This document shows positions 35,350-44,357 of a DNA stretch of 64,000 bases, piece after piece. The DNA is from Opitutaceae bacterium EW11 (GTDB taxonomy: Bacteria > Verrucomicrobiota > Verrucomicrobiia > Opitutales > Opitutaceae). The translations under genes and the position numbers were made by a program. The stretch spans positions 532,654 through 596,653 of the forward strand of contig QAYY01000011.1 in the NCBI GenBank assembly GCA_003054665.1. Reading direction: 5' to 3'. The notes under the pieces were generated by a model that was not told the DNA's origin, did not search any database, and was given only the letters and a program-made list of their open reading frames with translations. The stretch's first letter is position 1, and the number at the start of each line of letters is the position of its first letter.

Positions 35350-37059
35350 ATGAGCTCAGAACCTGCGGCAACCAAGCCCCTCAGCGCCAACGAAGGCCTA
35401 AAAGCGGCCTCCCGTTTCCTTCGCGGCAATATTGCGAACGAGGTGGCGGATGCCTCCACCGGCGCGATCAGCGAGGAGAGTTCGCAGCTGACGAAGTTTC
35501 ATGGGCTTTATCTGCAGGACGACCGCGATCTGCGGAAAGAGCGCGTGAAGCTGAAACAGGAGAAGGCGTACGGCTTTATGTTGCGCGTGCGCCTCCCCGG
35601 CGGGCGATGCACTCCGGAGCAGTATCTGATGCTCGACCGGTTGGCCGGCGAACGCGCGAACGGCTCGCTGCGGCTGACGACGCGCCAGACGTTCCAGTTT
35701 CACGGTGTGCTGAAGGGCAACTTGAAGCCCTTGATCCGAGGCATGCATCAGGTCTTGCTCGATTCCATTGCCGCCTGTGGCGACGTGAATCGCAACGTCA
35801 TGGCTCCGCCGAATCCGGAGCGCTCCCCGGTTCACCAACAGGTTTACGAGCTCGCCAAAAACTGGAGCGAGTTCGCTCTTCCGAAGACCCGCGCCTATCA
35901 CGAAATCTGGATCGACGATGAACTCGTCGCCGGCGGGGAGCAGAAGGAAGACGAGGAGCCGATGTACGGCCCGACGTATCTCCCGCGCAAATTCAAGACC
36001 GGTTTTGCCATTCCTCCGTCGAACGACATCGACGTGTTTTCTCAGGACCTGGGCTTTATTGCGATCGTCGAAGGCGAGAAACTCCTGGGCTTCAATGTGG
36101 CCGTTGGCGGCGGCATGGGCATGAGCCACGGCAACGCCGAGACGTTCCCGCGCCTGGCCGACGTGATCGGTTTCATCACTCCGGACAAGGTCAACACGAT
36201 CGGCCACGCCGTGCTCACGACGCAGCGCGACTTCGGCGACCGCAGCAACCGCCGGCATGCGCGCCTCAAGTACACCATCCAGGATCGCGGGATCGAGTGG
36301 TTCAAAGCCGAGGTGGAGCGCCGCGCGGGTTTCAAGCTGGACGCGGCCCGCCCGTACAATTTCACCACGATTGCCGACGATTACGGCTGGCATCGCGGTG
36401 TGGACGGCAGCTGGTACTGCATGCTGTTTATCCTCTCGGGTCGTATCCGCGACACGGAGGACTGGAAGATGCGCACCGCGCTTCGTGAGATCGCGCAGGT
36501 CCATCGCGGCGACTTCCGTCTCACGCCGTCTCAGAACTTGAGTATTTCAGGGGTGAGCGAGGAGCAGAAGCCCGTGATCGAGGGGATTCTTCGCCAGTAC
36601 AACCTGCACGAGACGCATCGGCAGAGCGGGATCCGTTTGAATGCGCTGTCCTGCGTCGCCCTGCCGACCTGCGGTCTGGCGCTGGCCGAAAGCGAGCGGG
36701 CGTTGCCCGGACTGCTGGACAAGTTTGAAAACGTGCTCGATGAAGCCGGATTGCGCGACGACGCGATCAGCCTGCGCGTCACGGGCTGCCCGAACGGCTG
36801 CGCGCGGCCGTTCCTCGCCGAGATCGGCTTTGTTGGGAAGGCGCCGAACAAATACGCTCTGTATTTGGGGGCCAATTACAACGGGACCCGCCTCAACCGG
36901 CTTTTCGCGCCGTCCGTCACGATCGACGAAGGTGTCGCCCTGCTCACTCCGGTGATCAAGCGGTACGCTCTGGAACGGCAGGACGGCGAGCGCTTCGGCG
37001 ATTTCTGCCACCGCACCGTGCTGGCCGAACAGACTGCCGCGCCCGTCGCTACCGCCTGA
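35350..37059 (+). CDS. cysI: Assimilatory sulfite reductase hemoprotein (CysI)
   Basis: The 569-residue protein matches NADPH-type sulfite reductase beta subunit in length and motifs. Siroheme-[4Fe-4S] cluster ligands are Cys435 and Cys441 ('CVALPTCGLALAESERALPG') with Cys480 and Cys484 ('VTGCPNGCARP'). That is the C-X5-C...C-X3-C pattern at almost the E. coli positions. Substrate-binding Arg/Lys segments include 'LTTRQTFQFHG' and 'NVMAPPNPERSP'. It reduces sulfite to sulfide in sulfur assimilation. No cysJ (flavoprotein) or cysH gene is next to it, so the electron donor must be encoded elsewhere. A nitrite reductase role is unlikely given the CysI-specific spacing. Confidence 0.93.
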   Translation: MSSEPAATKPLSANEGLKAASRFLRGNIANEVADASTGAISEESSQLTKFHGLYLQDDRDLRKERVKLKQEKAYGFMLRVRLPGGRCTPEQYLMLDRLAGERANGSLRLTTRQTFQFHGVLKGNLKPLIRGMHQVLLDSIAACGDVNRNVMAPPNPERSPVHQQVYELAKNWSEFALPKTRAYHEIWIDDELVAGGEQKEDEEPMYGPTYLPRKFKTGFAIPPSNDIDVFSQDLGFIAIVEGEKLLGFNVAVGGGMGMSHGNAETFPRLADVIGFITPDKVNTIGHAVLTTQRDFGDRSNRRHARLKYTIQDRGIEWFKAEVERRAGFKLDAARPYNFTTIADDYGWHRGVDGSWYCMLFILSGRIRDTEDWKMRTALREIAQVHRGDFRLTPSQNLSISGVSEEQKPVIEGILRQYNLHETHRQSGIRLNALSCVALPTCGLALAESERALPGLLDKFENVLDEAGLRDDAISLRVTGCPNGCARPFLAEIGFVGKAPNKYALYLGANYNGTRLNRLFAPSVTIDEGVALLTPVIKRYALERQDGERFGDFCHRTVLAEQTAAPVATA

Positions 37060-37330
37060 GCCGCCGGCCGTTCACCGGCGCCTTCGCGGCTGCCTAACAG
37101 AGCGCGCCGTGACGCTGCGCTTCATCCGCGAGCGTGTTCGCCCCGGTCGCTCGGCCGTGTCCGGGGCGGCTCAGTACGGCCGCAGACCGGACGTTGGGGA
37201 TAGTCCACGATACCTCGCGAATGGCGCGGTGGGCTGGACTTATACTACGTGCGAAGGAGGTCTGACGTCCGCGAACGATTGCACAGCGATCGGCGGGTCG
37301 CGCGATCGAGTTGAATCCCTCCATGCGGGC

Positions 37331-37358
37331 ACAAAAAAGCCCCTGGAAACCAGGGGCT
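37331..37358 (-). terminator. Rho-independent terminator of tRNA-Asp
   Basis: On the minus strand AGCCCCTGG pairs with CCAGGGGCT (9 bp, loop TTT), followed by TTTTTT. It lies 4 nt past the tRNA 3' end. Confidence 0.9.
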
Positions 37359-37362
37359 AAAA

Positions 37363-37439
37363 TGGCGGGATGGACGGGACTCGAACCCGCGACCTTCTGC
37401 GTGACAGGCAGACGCTCTAACCAGCTGAGCTACCACCCC
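37363..37439 (-). tRNA. tRNA-Asp (anticodon GTC)
   Basis: The minus strand gives a 77-nt cloverleaf starting GGGGTGGTAGCTCAGCTGG and ending in an encoded CCA. The anticodon stem TCTGC/GCAGA encloses CTGTCAC, so the anticodon is GTC (Asp). The T-arm is GCGGGTTCGAGTCCCGT. Discriminator base G agrees with Asp. It has its own promoter and terminator. Confidence 0.95.
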
Positions 37440-37460
37440 GGAATCGGGAAAAGAGCGGCG

Positions 37461-37488
37461 AACGTAGAATCCGAGAAATGCAAGTCAA
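37461..37488 (-). promoter_or_regulatory. Promoter of tRNA-Asp
   Basis: On the minus strand TTGACT (-35, 37483-37488) stands 16 nt before TACGTT (-10, 37461-37466). The predicted start is about 14 nt upstream of the tRNA. The -35 is a near-perfect sigma-70 match; the -10 is weaker. Confidence 0.55.
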
Positions 37489-37522
37489 GCGTCCTTTTGG
37501 AACATTCTCTTCGGTACTCGCT

Positions 37523-37714
37523 TCACTCCGCAATTCCGTGAGATTCAACCCGCAATTGCCCTCGCAAAACCTCCACCGTGACCGTCATCGGTCTGCAGCA
37601 AATCTCACAGTCGTAATCGAGTTCCGCCGGGAGCTCCTCAGATTCCGGCGTCGGGATCTCGAACCGCTCTCCGCAAGCGGGACAAATCACGGTGATGAAC
37701 TCGGGCAGCTGCAT
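37523..37714 (-). CDS. CPXCG-type cysteine-rich small protein
   Basis: The 63-residue protein starts MQLPEFITVICPACGERFEI and continues with a second cysteine pair 'DYDCEICCRPMTVTVEVLRG', so one zinc-ribbon-like site of type CPACG...CEICC is likely. Short proteins of this 'CPXCG' family are widespread in proteobacteria and of unknown function. The longer frame to 37768 overlaps the tRNA-Arg promoter region, so the ATG at 37714 is preferred. It is divergent from tRNA-Arg. Confidence 0.8.
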   Translation of the reverse strand: MQLPEFITVICPACGERFEIPTPESEELPAELDYDCEICCRPMTVTVEVLRGQLRVESHGIAE

Positions 37715-37727
37715 GGCGCATTTCCCC

Positions 37728-37756
37728 TTGTGAACGGCGCGAGCGCAAATTAGCTG
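37728..37756 (+). promoter_or_regulatory. Possible promoter of tRNA-Arg and the repeat array
   Basis: TTGTGA (37728-37733) stands 17 nt before TAGCTG (37751-37756), placing a start about 13 nt upstream of the tRNA. Spacing and position are good, the -10 match is poor. Confidence 0.35.
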
Positions 37757-37775
37757 GGTCCGGTTCAAGATTCAA

Positions 37776-37852
37776 GCGGTGGTAGCTCAACCGGATAGAG
37801 CAACGGTTTTCTAAACCGTAGGTCGCGGGTTCGAGTCCCGCCCACCGCGCCA
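37776..37852 (+). tRNA. tRNA-Arg (anticodon TCT)
   Basis: The 77-nt gene starts GCGGTGGTAGCTCAACCGG and ends in an encoded CCA. The acceptor stem GCGGTGG pairs with CCACCGC. The anticodon stem ACGGT/ACCGT encloses TTTCTAA, so the anticodon is TCT (codons AGA/AGG). The T-arm is CGCGGGTTCGAGTCCCGCC. Its last 21 nt recur three more times downstream (see the repeat array), and no terminator follows the tRNA directly. Confidence 0.95.
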
Positions 37853-38280
37853 TCTTTTGGTCTTCGCCTGTTCCGGGGCTCGATCCCGCGACTTGCCGGA
37901 TCGCTTCGCGATCCTTCGCGGGTGTCAGGCCTCTCGCTTCGCTCGTAGACGAGTCCCGCCCACCGCGCCATCTTTTGGTCTTCCCTGTTCCGGGACTCGA
38001 CCCCGCGACTTGCCGGATCGCTTCGCGATCCTTCGCGGGTGTCAGGCCTCTCGCTTCGCTCGTAGACGAGTCCCGCCCACCGCGCCATCTTTTGGTCTTC
38101 GCCTGTTCCGGGACTCGATCCCGCGACCTGCCGGATCGCTGTGCGATCCTTCGCGGGTGTCAGACCTCTCGCTTCGCTCGTAGACGAGTCCCGCCCACCG
38201 CGCCATCTTTTGGTCTTCGCCTTTCCGGGACTCGATCCCGCGACTTGCCGGATCGCTGCGCGATCCTTCGCGGGTGTCAG
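37832..38280 (+). repeat. Tandem array of 117-118 bp units, each starting with the tRNA-Arg 3' end
   Basis: Units lie at 37832-37949, 37950-38066, 38067-38184 and 38185-38280 (the last shortened by about 21 bp). Each opens with CGAGTCCCGCCCACCGCGCCA, the final 21 nt of tRNA-Arg; in unit 1 this is the tRNA itself. A conserved TCTTTTGGTCTT segment follows, then a segment resembling an antisense tRNA T-arm (CGGGACTCGATCCCGCGAC). A long hairpin and a GCCTCTCGCTTCGCTCGTAGA tail complete the unit. Units differ at only a few positions and nothing in them varies like a CRISPR spacer. Confidence 0.92.
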
Positions 38281-38315
38281 GCGCGGCGCTGTGCGCTGGA
38301 TCGAGCGGTCGATCC
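37853..38315 (+). ncRNA. Candidate structured RNA co-transcribed with tRNA-Arg
   Basis: Every unit can form a hairpin with outer stem CCCGCGA/TCGCGGG and inner stem GGATCGC/GCGATCC (unit 1: 37885-37922). The paired bases are identical in all four units. The 3-nt loop varies (TTC, TTC, TGT, TGC) and one bulge base varies (unit 3). Past the array, 38298-38315 forms a similar hairpin GGATCGA-GCGG-TCGATCC. With no terminator after the tRNA, read-through would yield tRNA plus these hairpins, as for the rtT RNA behind E. coli tyrT. Expression is inferred, not shown. Confidence 0.45.
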
Positions 38316-38516
38316 TGCCATTTGGGTTCCTCCTCCACGGATGCTTTTTCGCGCAGGTGGGCAGCGATCCGACGGCTCGATGTCGAAATGCGTTGTTGAG
38401 GTTTCCGAGCGGGACAGATCGCTGAGGCTTGTTCTCGCACGGAGCTTGATCGATGTGAGTTGGCCTCGTGGGCGTGCACGGTGCCGCGCGTTGGGCTGCG
38501 GAGCTTGGGTTGAGAA

Positions 38517-38966
38517 ATGAAGGAAGCTGACTTCGTTCGTCGGCGTTTCCCCATGGTCTCATCCCCAAGCGCTGCCTCCACTCCGTTTCTTCTTCTCTTC
38601 CGCAATACCGGACCTGACGTCCATCAGCACCTCACGGCCGAACAGCGGCTCGAGCTGACAAAACAGTGGAACGACTGGTACGACGGGCTGGCCGCGCGCG
38701 GCCAGGCGATCCAGGGTTCGCCGCTCGGGTTCGAGGGCCGCGTTCTCTCAGGTCCCCAAGGCCGCAAGGTGATCGATGGCCCCTACGCGGAGGCCAAAGA
38801 GGTGGTCGGGGGATTCGTGATGGTTCGAGCCGCGGACCTCGACGAGGCCACGGAACTCGCAAAGGGCTGCCCCGGTTTGCCGCTCGGGCTCACTGTCGAA
38901 GTGAGGCCGCTCGTACCGGTGAGCCCCGTGCTCGAAGGCGTGCAGGCACACGCGCCTCAAGCCTGA
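38517..38966 (+). CDS. YCII-related protein
   Basis: The 149-residue protein has the YCII core 'FLLLFRNTGPDVHQHLTAEQ', 'KQWNDWYDGLAARGQAIQG', 'RKVIDGPYAEAKEVVGGFVM' and 'ATELAKGCPGLP', a dimeric ferredoxin-like alpha/beta domain seen in small cytosolic enzymes and in proteins next to ECF sigma factors. The specific reaction is unknown. An ATG at 38553 (MVSSPSAAS) is an alternative start that would remove 12 poorly conserved residues. It lies just downstream of the tRNA-repeat region and upstream of the M48 protease gene. Confidence 0.8.
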   Translation: MKEADFVRRRFPMVSSPSAASTPFLLLFRNTGPDVHQHLTAEQRLELTKQWNDWYDGLAARGQAIQGSPLGFEGRVLSGPQGRKVIDGPYAEAKEVVGGFVMVRAADLDEATELAKGCPGLPLGLTVEVRPLVPVSPVLEGVQAHAPQA

Positions 38967-39162
38967 CGCGGCGATCCGGATACGTTTTCCCCGCCGGGAA
39001 CGGACTAGAGAATCACAAGTTCTCGGCGAGTGGAACCTCGAGCTCCGCTCGGGATGCGGGGGCGCCGGGCGGATCTCTATTCTGTCGTGTCGCGCTTTCC
39101 GAGCCTTTGCGGGGCTTGAATCAGCTGGCTGCTGGAGCCAGCATCTAGGTTCCAGCTTTCTT

Positions 39163-41100
39163 ATGAATCCGTTTACGTGGTGGGTGTGGGGTCGTTTCGT
39201 CGTGGCTATTTGCCTCAGTTGTGCAGCCCTTGGGGCGCAATCGGCCCGTGATCAGGAACGGGAAAACCGTTATCTGGAAGAGCTTCGTGCGCTGAGGCCG
39301 GAGCTAACGGACGTCTTCAAACGAGCCAACGACGCCCTCGACTCGAACAACGTTGCCGAGGCGATTTCGCTCTACCGGCAGGTGTATGCGGGCGCCCCCT
39401 CGTTTGAGCCCGGGATGAGGCGACTGGGTTCGGCGCTCGTTTATTCGGGGAACCGTGACGAAGGGCTGCGACTATGCCGGAAAGCTGTCGAGCTTCACCG
39501 CTCTTCGGCCAACCTCGCCACGCTGGCGTACGCACTTGCCGGCGGGCACAGCCTCAGCGCATCCAGCGACGACAAGCGTGAGGCGCTGCGATTGCTCGGC
39601 GAATGTCGCGTCTCGCCGGAAGGCGCCGATGCCGACGAACTCACTCTCGCTGCGCAGCTCGCATACGGTCTCGACGCGAACGACGAGTATGAAAGGTCGG
39701 TCGAGGAACTGACGCGCCGGTTCCCTGAATCGGTGGGTGCCCACTATTTCGCCGCGATCAGGGCGGCGATGGGCGAGCAGTGGATCCGAGCGGAACGCGA
39801 AATAAAAAACGCCGGCAAAGCTGGTCTGCCCGCAGAAACGGTAGAAAAGTTCCTCGCCTCCGGGATTCGATCGCGTGCGTTTGGATGGAAACTTGCCTGG
39901 GGCGGCGGGCTGGCTTTCGCCGCTTGGATTCTTGGCTTGGTTCTGCTCCTGGGTATAGGCTACCTGCTCTCCCGCGCCACGTTGCGTTCTACAGAGAACG
40001 CAGATCCCAACTTGCCAATCACGGAAAACGAGCGGCGCATCCGCCGCTTGTACCGCGTGGTGCTCAATGCCGCCGGAGTGTATTACTACATCTCGCTTCC
40101 CGTGGTGTTGGTGATGGTTCTGGCCGCATGTGGCGGAATTGTGTTCTTCTTCTTGGCGATCGGTTGGGTCCCGATAAAACTGACGATCCTTCTGGTCATC
40201 GGCGCCGTGGTCACGATTGTCGCGATGGTGCGGTCGTTGTTCGTCAAGGTGTCTTCGGAGGATCCGGGGCGGGAACTGAGGCGCGCGGAGGCGCCAGCGC
40301 TCTGGCAGTTGGTCGACGAAGTTGCCCGTGATGTCGGAACCCGTCCGGTCGATGGCATCCAGATCACTCCCGGAACTGATCTGGCTGTTTACGAAAAAGG
40401 TAGTTGGCGCGAAAAGATGCAGGATCGGGCGACCCGCATCCTGATTCTCGGCGCCGGCATCATGAACGGTTTCGAGATTGCGCAATTCCGCAGCGTGCTC
40501 GCGCACGAGTACGGCCATTTCTCACACCGCGACACCGCGGGCGGGGATGTGGCTCTCCGGGTGAGAAACGACATGATCAAGTTCTACTACGCGATGGTGC
40601 ACTCGGGGCAGGCCAGCTACTTCAACTTGGCTTTCCATTTTCTCCGGATCTACCACTACATCTTCCGACGTATCAGCCACGGTGCGACTCGGCTTCAAGA
40701 GGTTCTTGCGGATCGTGTCGCGGCTCAGACGTACGGTCCAACGGCGTTTGCGGGCGGGCTGCAGCATGTGGTGCGTCGAGCGATCGAGTTCGATCGATGG
40801 GCCAACCTGGAGATCGATCAGGTCATCAAGGCGAAGGCGCCTCTGGTGCGATTGTACGACGCCGCGGACTGTGATGGGACTCTGGTTCAGAAAGATTTTG
40901 AGACAGCGATGAACCGACCGACCACTCCGGACGATACACATCCCTCGCCGGCGGACCGTTTGCGTCTTGTCTCCGCTGTGCGCGCGACGCCGAAGAATTC
41001 GGAAAGCGGTGAGGTGTGGAGCCTGTTCGCCGAGCCGGATGCGATCAAACGCGAGATGCTCGCGCGGGTTGAGATGCAGATTGCTCAGTTTCGAAAGTAG
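39163..41100 (+). CDS. Membrane M48 metalloprotease with N-terminal TPR region
   Basis: The 645-residue protein has a signal peptide or anchor (to about residue 25) and a helical repeat region resembling TPRs (about 40-215, 'ALDSNNVAEAISLYRQVYAG'). Three hydrophobic segments follow at about 250-355. A C-terminal M48 peptidase domain has the zinc motif H448-E449-Y-G-H452 ('SVLAHEYGHFSHRD') and third ligand Glu513 ('RLQEVLADRVAA'). M48 enzymes (HtpX, BepA, Ste24) degrade misfolded membrane or outer-membrane proteins. Here the TPR part precedes the peptidase, the reverse of BepA. A role in envelope quality control is likely; substrates are unknown. Confidence 0.85.
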   Translation: MNPFTWWVWGRFVVAICLSCAALGAQSARDQERENRYLEELRALRPELTDVFKRANDALDSNNVAEAISLYRQVYAGAPSFEPGMRRLGSALVYSGNRDEGLRLCRKAVELHRSSANLATLAYALAGGHSLSASSDDKREALRLLGECRVSPEGADADELTLAAQLAYGLDANDEYERSVEELTRRFPESVGAHYFAAIRAAMGEQWIRAEREIKNAGKAGLPAETVEKFLASGIRSRAFGWKLAWGGGLAFAAWILGLVLLLGIGYLLSRATLRSTENADPNLPITENERRIRRLYRVVLNAAGVYYYISLPVVLVMVLAACGGIVFFFLAIGWVPIKLTILLVIGAVVTIVAMVRSLFVKVSSEDPGRELRRAEAPALWQLVDEVARDVGTRPVDGIQITPGTDLAVYEKGSWREKMQDRATRILILGAGIMNGFEIAQFRSVLAHEYGHFSHRDTAGGDVALRVRNDMIKFYYAMVHSGQASYFNLAFHFLRIYHYIFRRISHGATRLQEVLADRVAAQTYGPTAFAGGLQHVVRRAIEFDRWANLEIDQVIKAKAPLVRLYDAADCDGTLVQKDFETAMNRPTTPDDTHPSPADRLRLVSAVRATPKNSESGEVWSLFAEPDAIKREMLARVEMQIAQFRK

Positions 41101-41163
41101 CGATCCGGCCGAGTTGGCGGGTTCGTCAGGTTGATCAAATCCCGAATCGCGCCATCCTGCTGG

Positions 41164-44157
41164 ATGGACCGTTTTCTCACGCCCGATCAGGGGCTTGAAT
41201 CGGAAATCCGCGCTCGAGGAGGGGCGTTGCTCGATACGATGGACAGGCAGCCGGGGTCCGCGCTGTTCTCGAAGAAAGGGGCCTACGCCCGGCTCATGGA
41301 TTGGGCGATGAAGGACGCGGCCTTCAAAACCCAGCTGTTCCGGTTTGTCGATGTCCTGCCTTCCCTCGACTCATCCGCCGAAATTGTCCGGCATCTGCAG
41401 GAATACCTGGGTGACAAGGCCGTCGAACTGAACCCGGCGCTGAAAGCCGGGCTTGCCGCGTCCTCATTCGCACCCAGCTTGGTGGCAGGTCCGGTGAAGG
41501 CACAGATTCTCGATCTCGCCTCGCAGTTTGTGGCGGGAAAAGACCCCGATGACTTGGTTCGGCAGATCGAGAAGAATGCACGCGAGGGGTTGGCCACGAC
41601 GATCGATCTTCTGGGCGAGGCTGTGGTGAGCGAGTCGGAGGCGGACGCGTTCCTGAAGCGCAACCTGGCAGTGCTCGATACGGTTTCGCGCTTTCTCGAA
41701 AGATCTGCGCCGTGCGCCAGCGATCTTGGTCCGGGAGGGAAGCCGCTTCCGCGCCTCAATCTCTCGGTCAAGGTTTCCGCGCTTACACCCGACGTTCATC
41801 CGGCGGACCCGGAGCCTTCCATCGTCGCACTCAAGGCGCGGCTGCGCCCGATCCTCCGGCGGGCCCGGGAAGTCGGCGCGCTGATCAACTTCGACATGGA
41901 GAGCTACAAGCTGAAGGACCTTACGCTCGCGCTCTTCCGGTCCATCCTCGAGGAGGACGAGTTTCGCGAAGGCCCCGCAGTGGGCATCGCTCTTCAGGCG
42001 TACCTGCGCGAGTGCGAGGACGATCTCCGTGCGTTGATCTCGTGGTCGCGGGGGCGCCGGCGTCCGATCAACATCCGTCTGGTGAAGGGCGCGTATTGGG
42101 ATTTCGAGACGCTCACCGCCAGGCAACGCGGGTGGCCGGTGCCGGTCTGGCAGAAGAAGCCGGAGTCCGACGCCAATTTCGAGAAGCTCTCCGTCCTTCT
42201 GCTGGAGAACGTCGATGCCGTCACCCCGAACTTCGCCACCCACAACGTCCGTTCCGTGGCTCATGCCATCGCGCGGGCCGAACGGCTCGGCATCGACCCG
42301 AAGGCGTACGAGTTTCAGGCGCTGTACGGGATGGCCGACGACCTCAAGGCCGCCCTGCTCAAGCTGGGGCACCGCGTTCGCGAGTACTGCGCGATCGGCG
42401 ATCTTCTGCCCGGTATGGCCTATCTCGTCCGTAGGCTTCTGGAGAATACGTCCAACGAGGGATTCCTTCGCCGAGAACATCACGACGGCGTCGCCCGGGA
42501 CCAACTCCTCGGGAATCCAGTGGAAGCGATCGCCTCGGCGCCGGAGCCGCTTCCGGAACGCGTCAAGCAGCCCGGAGAATTCGTGAATTCGGCGGGCACC
42601 GATTTCTCACGCGCGGACAGTCGTGCGCGACAGCACGAAGCGCTCCGCGAGCGGATGTCCTCCGCGCCGAAGCGGTGGCCCCTGATTGTCGCGGGAAAAT
42701 CGGTCGCCGACCGCGAGTACGCGGCGTCCGTCAACCCGGCGCATCCGTCGCAGATCGTCGGATACTGGGCCCGCGCGAGTCGAACCGACGCGGACTCGGC
42801 CGTGAGCGCGGCGCGCGCAGCGTTTCCGAGTTGGAGCCGGCAACCGGTGGAGGTTCGCGCGGGTGTGCTCGAGCGCACCGCGGACTTGATGGAGGAGCGC
42901 CGCTTCGAGCTGAACGCGCTTCTGATCGCCGAAGCCGGCAAACCTTGGATCGAAGCCGACGGTGACGTTTCGGAGGCGATCGATTTCTGCCGCTTCTACG
43001 CGGTCGAGATGCGGAAACTGGGGGCTCCGTCCAGGGCGCAGGACGTTCCGGGCGAACGCTGCATGCAACGCTGGGTTCCCCGCGGGGTGGGTGTTTCGAT
43101 CGCACCCTGGAATTTTCCCCTCGCGATCCTGACGGGCTTGGTCGTCGCGCCGTTTGTGGCGGGTAACTGCGTCGTGATGAAGCCCGCCGAGCAGACCACC
43201 GTGATCGCCGCTCATCTGATGAACCTGCTCACCGAGGCAGGCGCGCCCCCGGGGGTTCTTTCGTTTTTGCCGGGTCTCGGAGAGGAAGTGGGAGTCCACC
43301 TCGTCGAGCATCGGGAGGTAGATTTCATCGCGTTCACGGGCTCGCGCGCTGTCGGCTGCGCGATCTGGGAAGCGGCGGGAAGGACGCTGCAAGGCCAGAA
43401 GAATTTGAAGAAAGTTGTCTGTGAGATGGGCGGAAAAAACGCCATCGTGGTGGACAACGACGCAGACCTCGACGAGGCGATTCCTGCCGTGCTTGCCAGC
43501 GCCTTCGGCTTCAGCGGCCAGAAGTGCTCCGCTCTTTCCCGCCTCATCGTCCTCGATGGGGTGTACGAGCGATTTGTCGGACGTCTTCTCGCCGCGTGCG
43601 ATTCATGTCCGATCGGCGATCCGGCGGAGCCCGGAACCGTGATCGGACCAGTCATCGACGCCGACGCGAAAGAGAAAATCCTGCGGCTGATCGAGCAGGG
43701 CAAACGGGAGGCGCGCCTCGCGTGGCAGGGCACGATACCGACCGAGCTGGCGCGGACCGGCGGCTACTACGTGCCGCCGACGGTATTCGTCGACGTGCGG
43801 AGAGAGCACGTTCTTGCCCGCGAGGAAATATTCGGCCCGGTGCTGTCCGTCTTGCGGGCGAAGAACCTCGACGACGCTTTCGAATTGGCGAACGCGACGG
43901 ACTTTGCGCTCACCGGCGGGCTGTTCTCACGCAGCCCGAGCGCTCTTCGGCGAGCGGAGGAGGAAATGCGCGTCGGAAATCTGTATCTCAACCGCGGAAT
44001 CACCGGGGCAATCGTCGAGCGGCATCCGTTTGGCGGCTACGGCATGTCGGGCGCCGGCACCAAGGCGGGCGGGAAAGAATACCTCCAGAACTTCCTTTTC
44101 CCACGGGCCATCGCGGAGAATACCCTTCGGCGGGGATTCGCGCCCGAAACAGACTAG
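41164..44157 (+). CDS. putA: Bifunctional proline dehydrogenase / P5C dehydrogenase
   Basis: The 997-residue protein has a FAD proline dehydrogenase barrel (about residues 100-440; '[20 protein letters not shown]', '[15 protein letters not shown]', '[20 protein letters not shown]'). The aldehyde dehydrogenase domain (about 500-990) has Glu754 ('VVCEMGGKN') and catalytic Cys788 ('[12 protein letters not shown]'). It oxidises proline to glutamate in two steps with channelled intermediate. There is no N-terminal ribbon-helix-helix, so it is an enzyme only, not a repressor. The TTG at 41131 would add 11 residues; ATG 41164 ([14 protein letters not shown]) is preferred. It follows the protease by 63 bp. 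Confidence 0.93.
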   Translation: MDRFLTPDQGLESEIRARGGALLDTMDRQPGSALFSKKGAYARLMDWAMKDAAFKTQLFRFVDVLPSLDSSAEIVRHLQEYLGDKAVELNPALKAGLAASSFAPSLVAGPVKAQILDLASQFVAGKDPDDLVRQIEKNAREGLATTIDLLGEAVVSESEADAFLKRNLAVLDTVSRFLERSAPCASDLGPGGKPLPRLNLSVKVSALTPDVHPADPEPSIVALKARLRPILRRAREVGALINFDMESYKLKDLTLALFRSILEEDEFREGPAVGIALQAYLRECEDDLRALISWSRGRRRPINIRLVKGAYWDFETLTARQRGWPVPVWQKKPESDANFEKLSVLLLENVDAVTPNFATHNVRSVAHAIARAERLGIDPKAYEFQALYGMADDLKAALLKLGHRVREYCAIGDLLPGMAYLVRRLLENTSNEGFLRREHHDGVARDQLLGNPVEAIASAPEPLPERVKQPGEFVNSAGTDFSRADSRARQHEALRERMSSAPKRWPLIVAGKSVADREYAASVNPAHPSQIVGYWARASRTDADSAVSAARAAFPSWSRQPVEVRAGVLERTADLMEERRFELNALLIAEAGKPWIEADGDVSEAIDFCRFYAVEMRKLGAPSRAQDVPGERCMQRWVPRGVGVSIAPWNFPLAILTGLVVAPFVAGNCVVMKPAEQTTVIAAHLMNLLTEAGAPPGVLSFLPGLGEEVGVHLVEHREVDFIAFTGSRAVGCAIWEAAGRTLQGQKNLKKVVCEMGGKNAIVVDNDADLDEAIPAVLASAFGFSGQKCSALSRLIVLDGVYERFVGRLLAACDSCPIGDPAEPGTVIGPVIDADAKEKILRLIEQGKREARLAWQGTIPTELARTGGYYVPPTVFVDVRREHVLAREEIFGPVLSVLRAKNLDDAFELANATDFALTGGLFSRSPSALRRAEEEMRVGNLYLNRGITGAIVERHPFGGYGMSGAGTKAGGKEYLQNFLFPRAIAENTLRRGFAPETD

Positions 44158-44357
44158 AGACGGTCGCCCCAGCGCACCTTCTCGCCCTCGAGGCGGGGCT
44201 CCCGGGCGTTCGTCGCCGAGCTGCGGATACGCCCGGCGGCTGGACGCCCGACGCTCAGCAAGGTTCCGCGGGTTCGACCTGCCCGGGAAACGGATGACGC
44301 GTTGCCGTTTCTGCTGGGGAGAAACCGATCGCCCAGTTGTGCGTTGAGGGACGGCGT

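Noticed and set aside
35350-37059. Ferredoxin-nitrite reductase instead of sulfite reductase
   Set aside because: Length and cluster-ligand positions match CysI almost residue for residue, and there are no nitrate assimilation genes nearby.
37832-38280. CRISPR-like array
   Set aside because: Whole 117-118 bp units are conserved. There are no short repeats with variable spacers and no cas genes.
37776-38280. Attachment sites of integrated elements at the tRNA 3' end
   Set aside because: No integrase, phage or plasmid gene lies within the window, and the unit spacing of about 117 bp leaves no room for an inserted element. Retained only as an evolutionary possibility.
37765-38568. Open frames across the tRNA-Arg repeat array on both strands, with repeated peptides such as MARWAGLVYERSE
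   Set aside because: They are translations of tRNA sequence and its repeats (the known spurious 'WAGLEPATYGLE' type). The frame stays open only because the units are near multiples of three.
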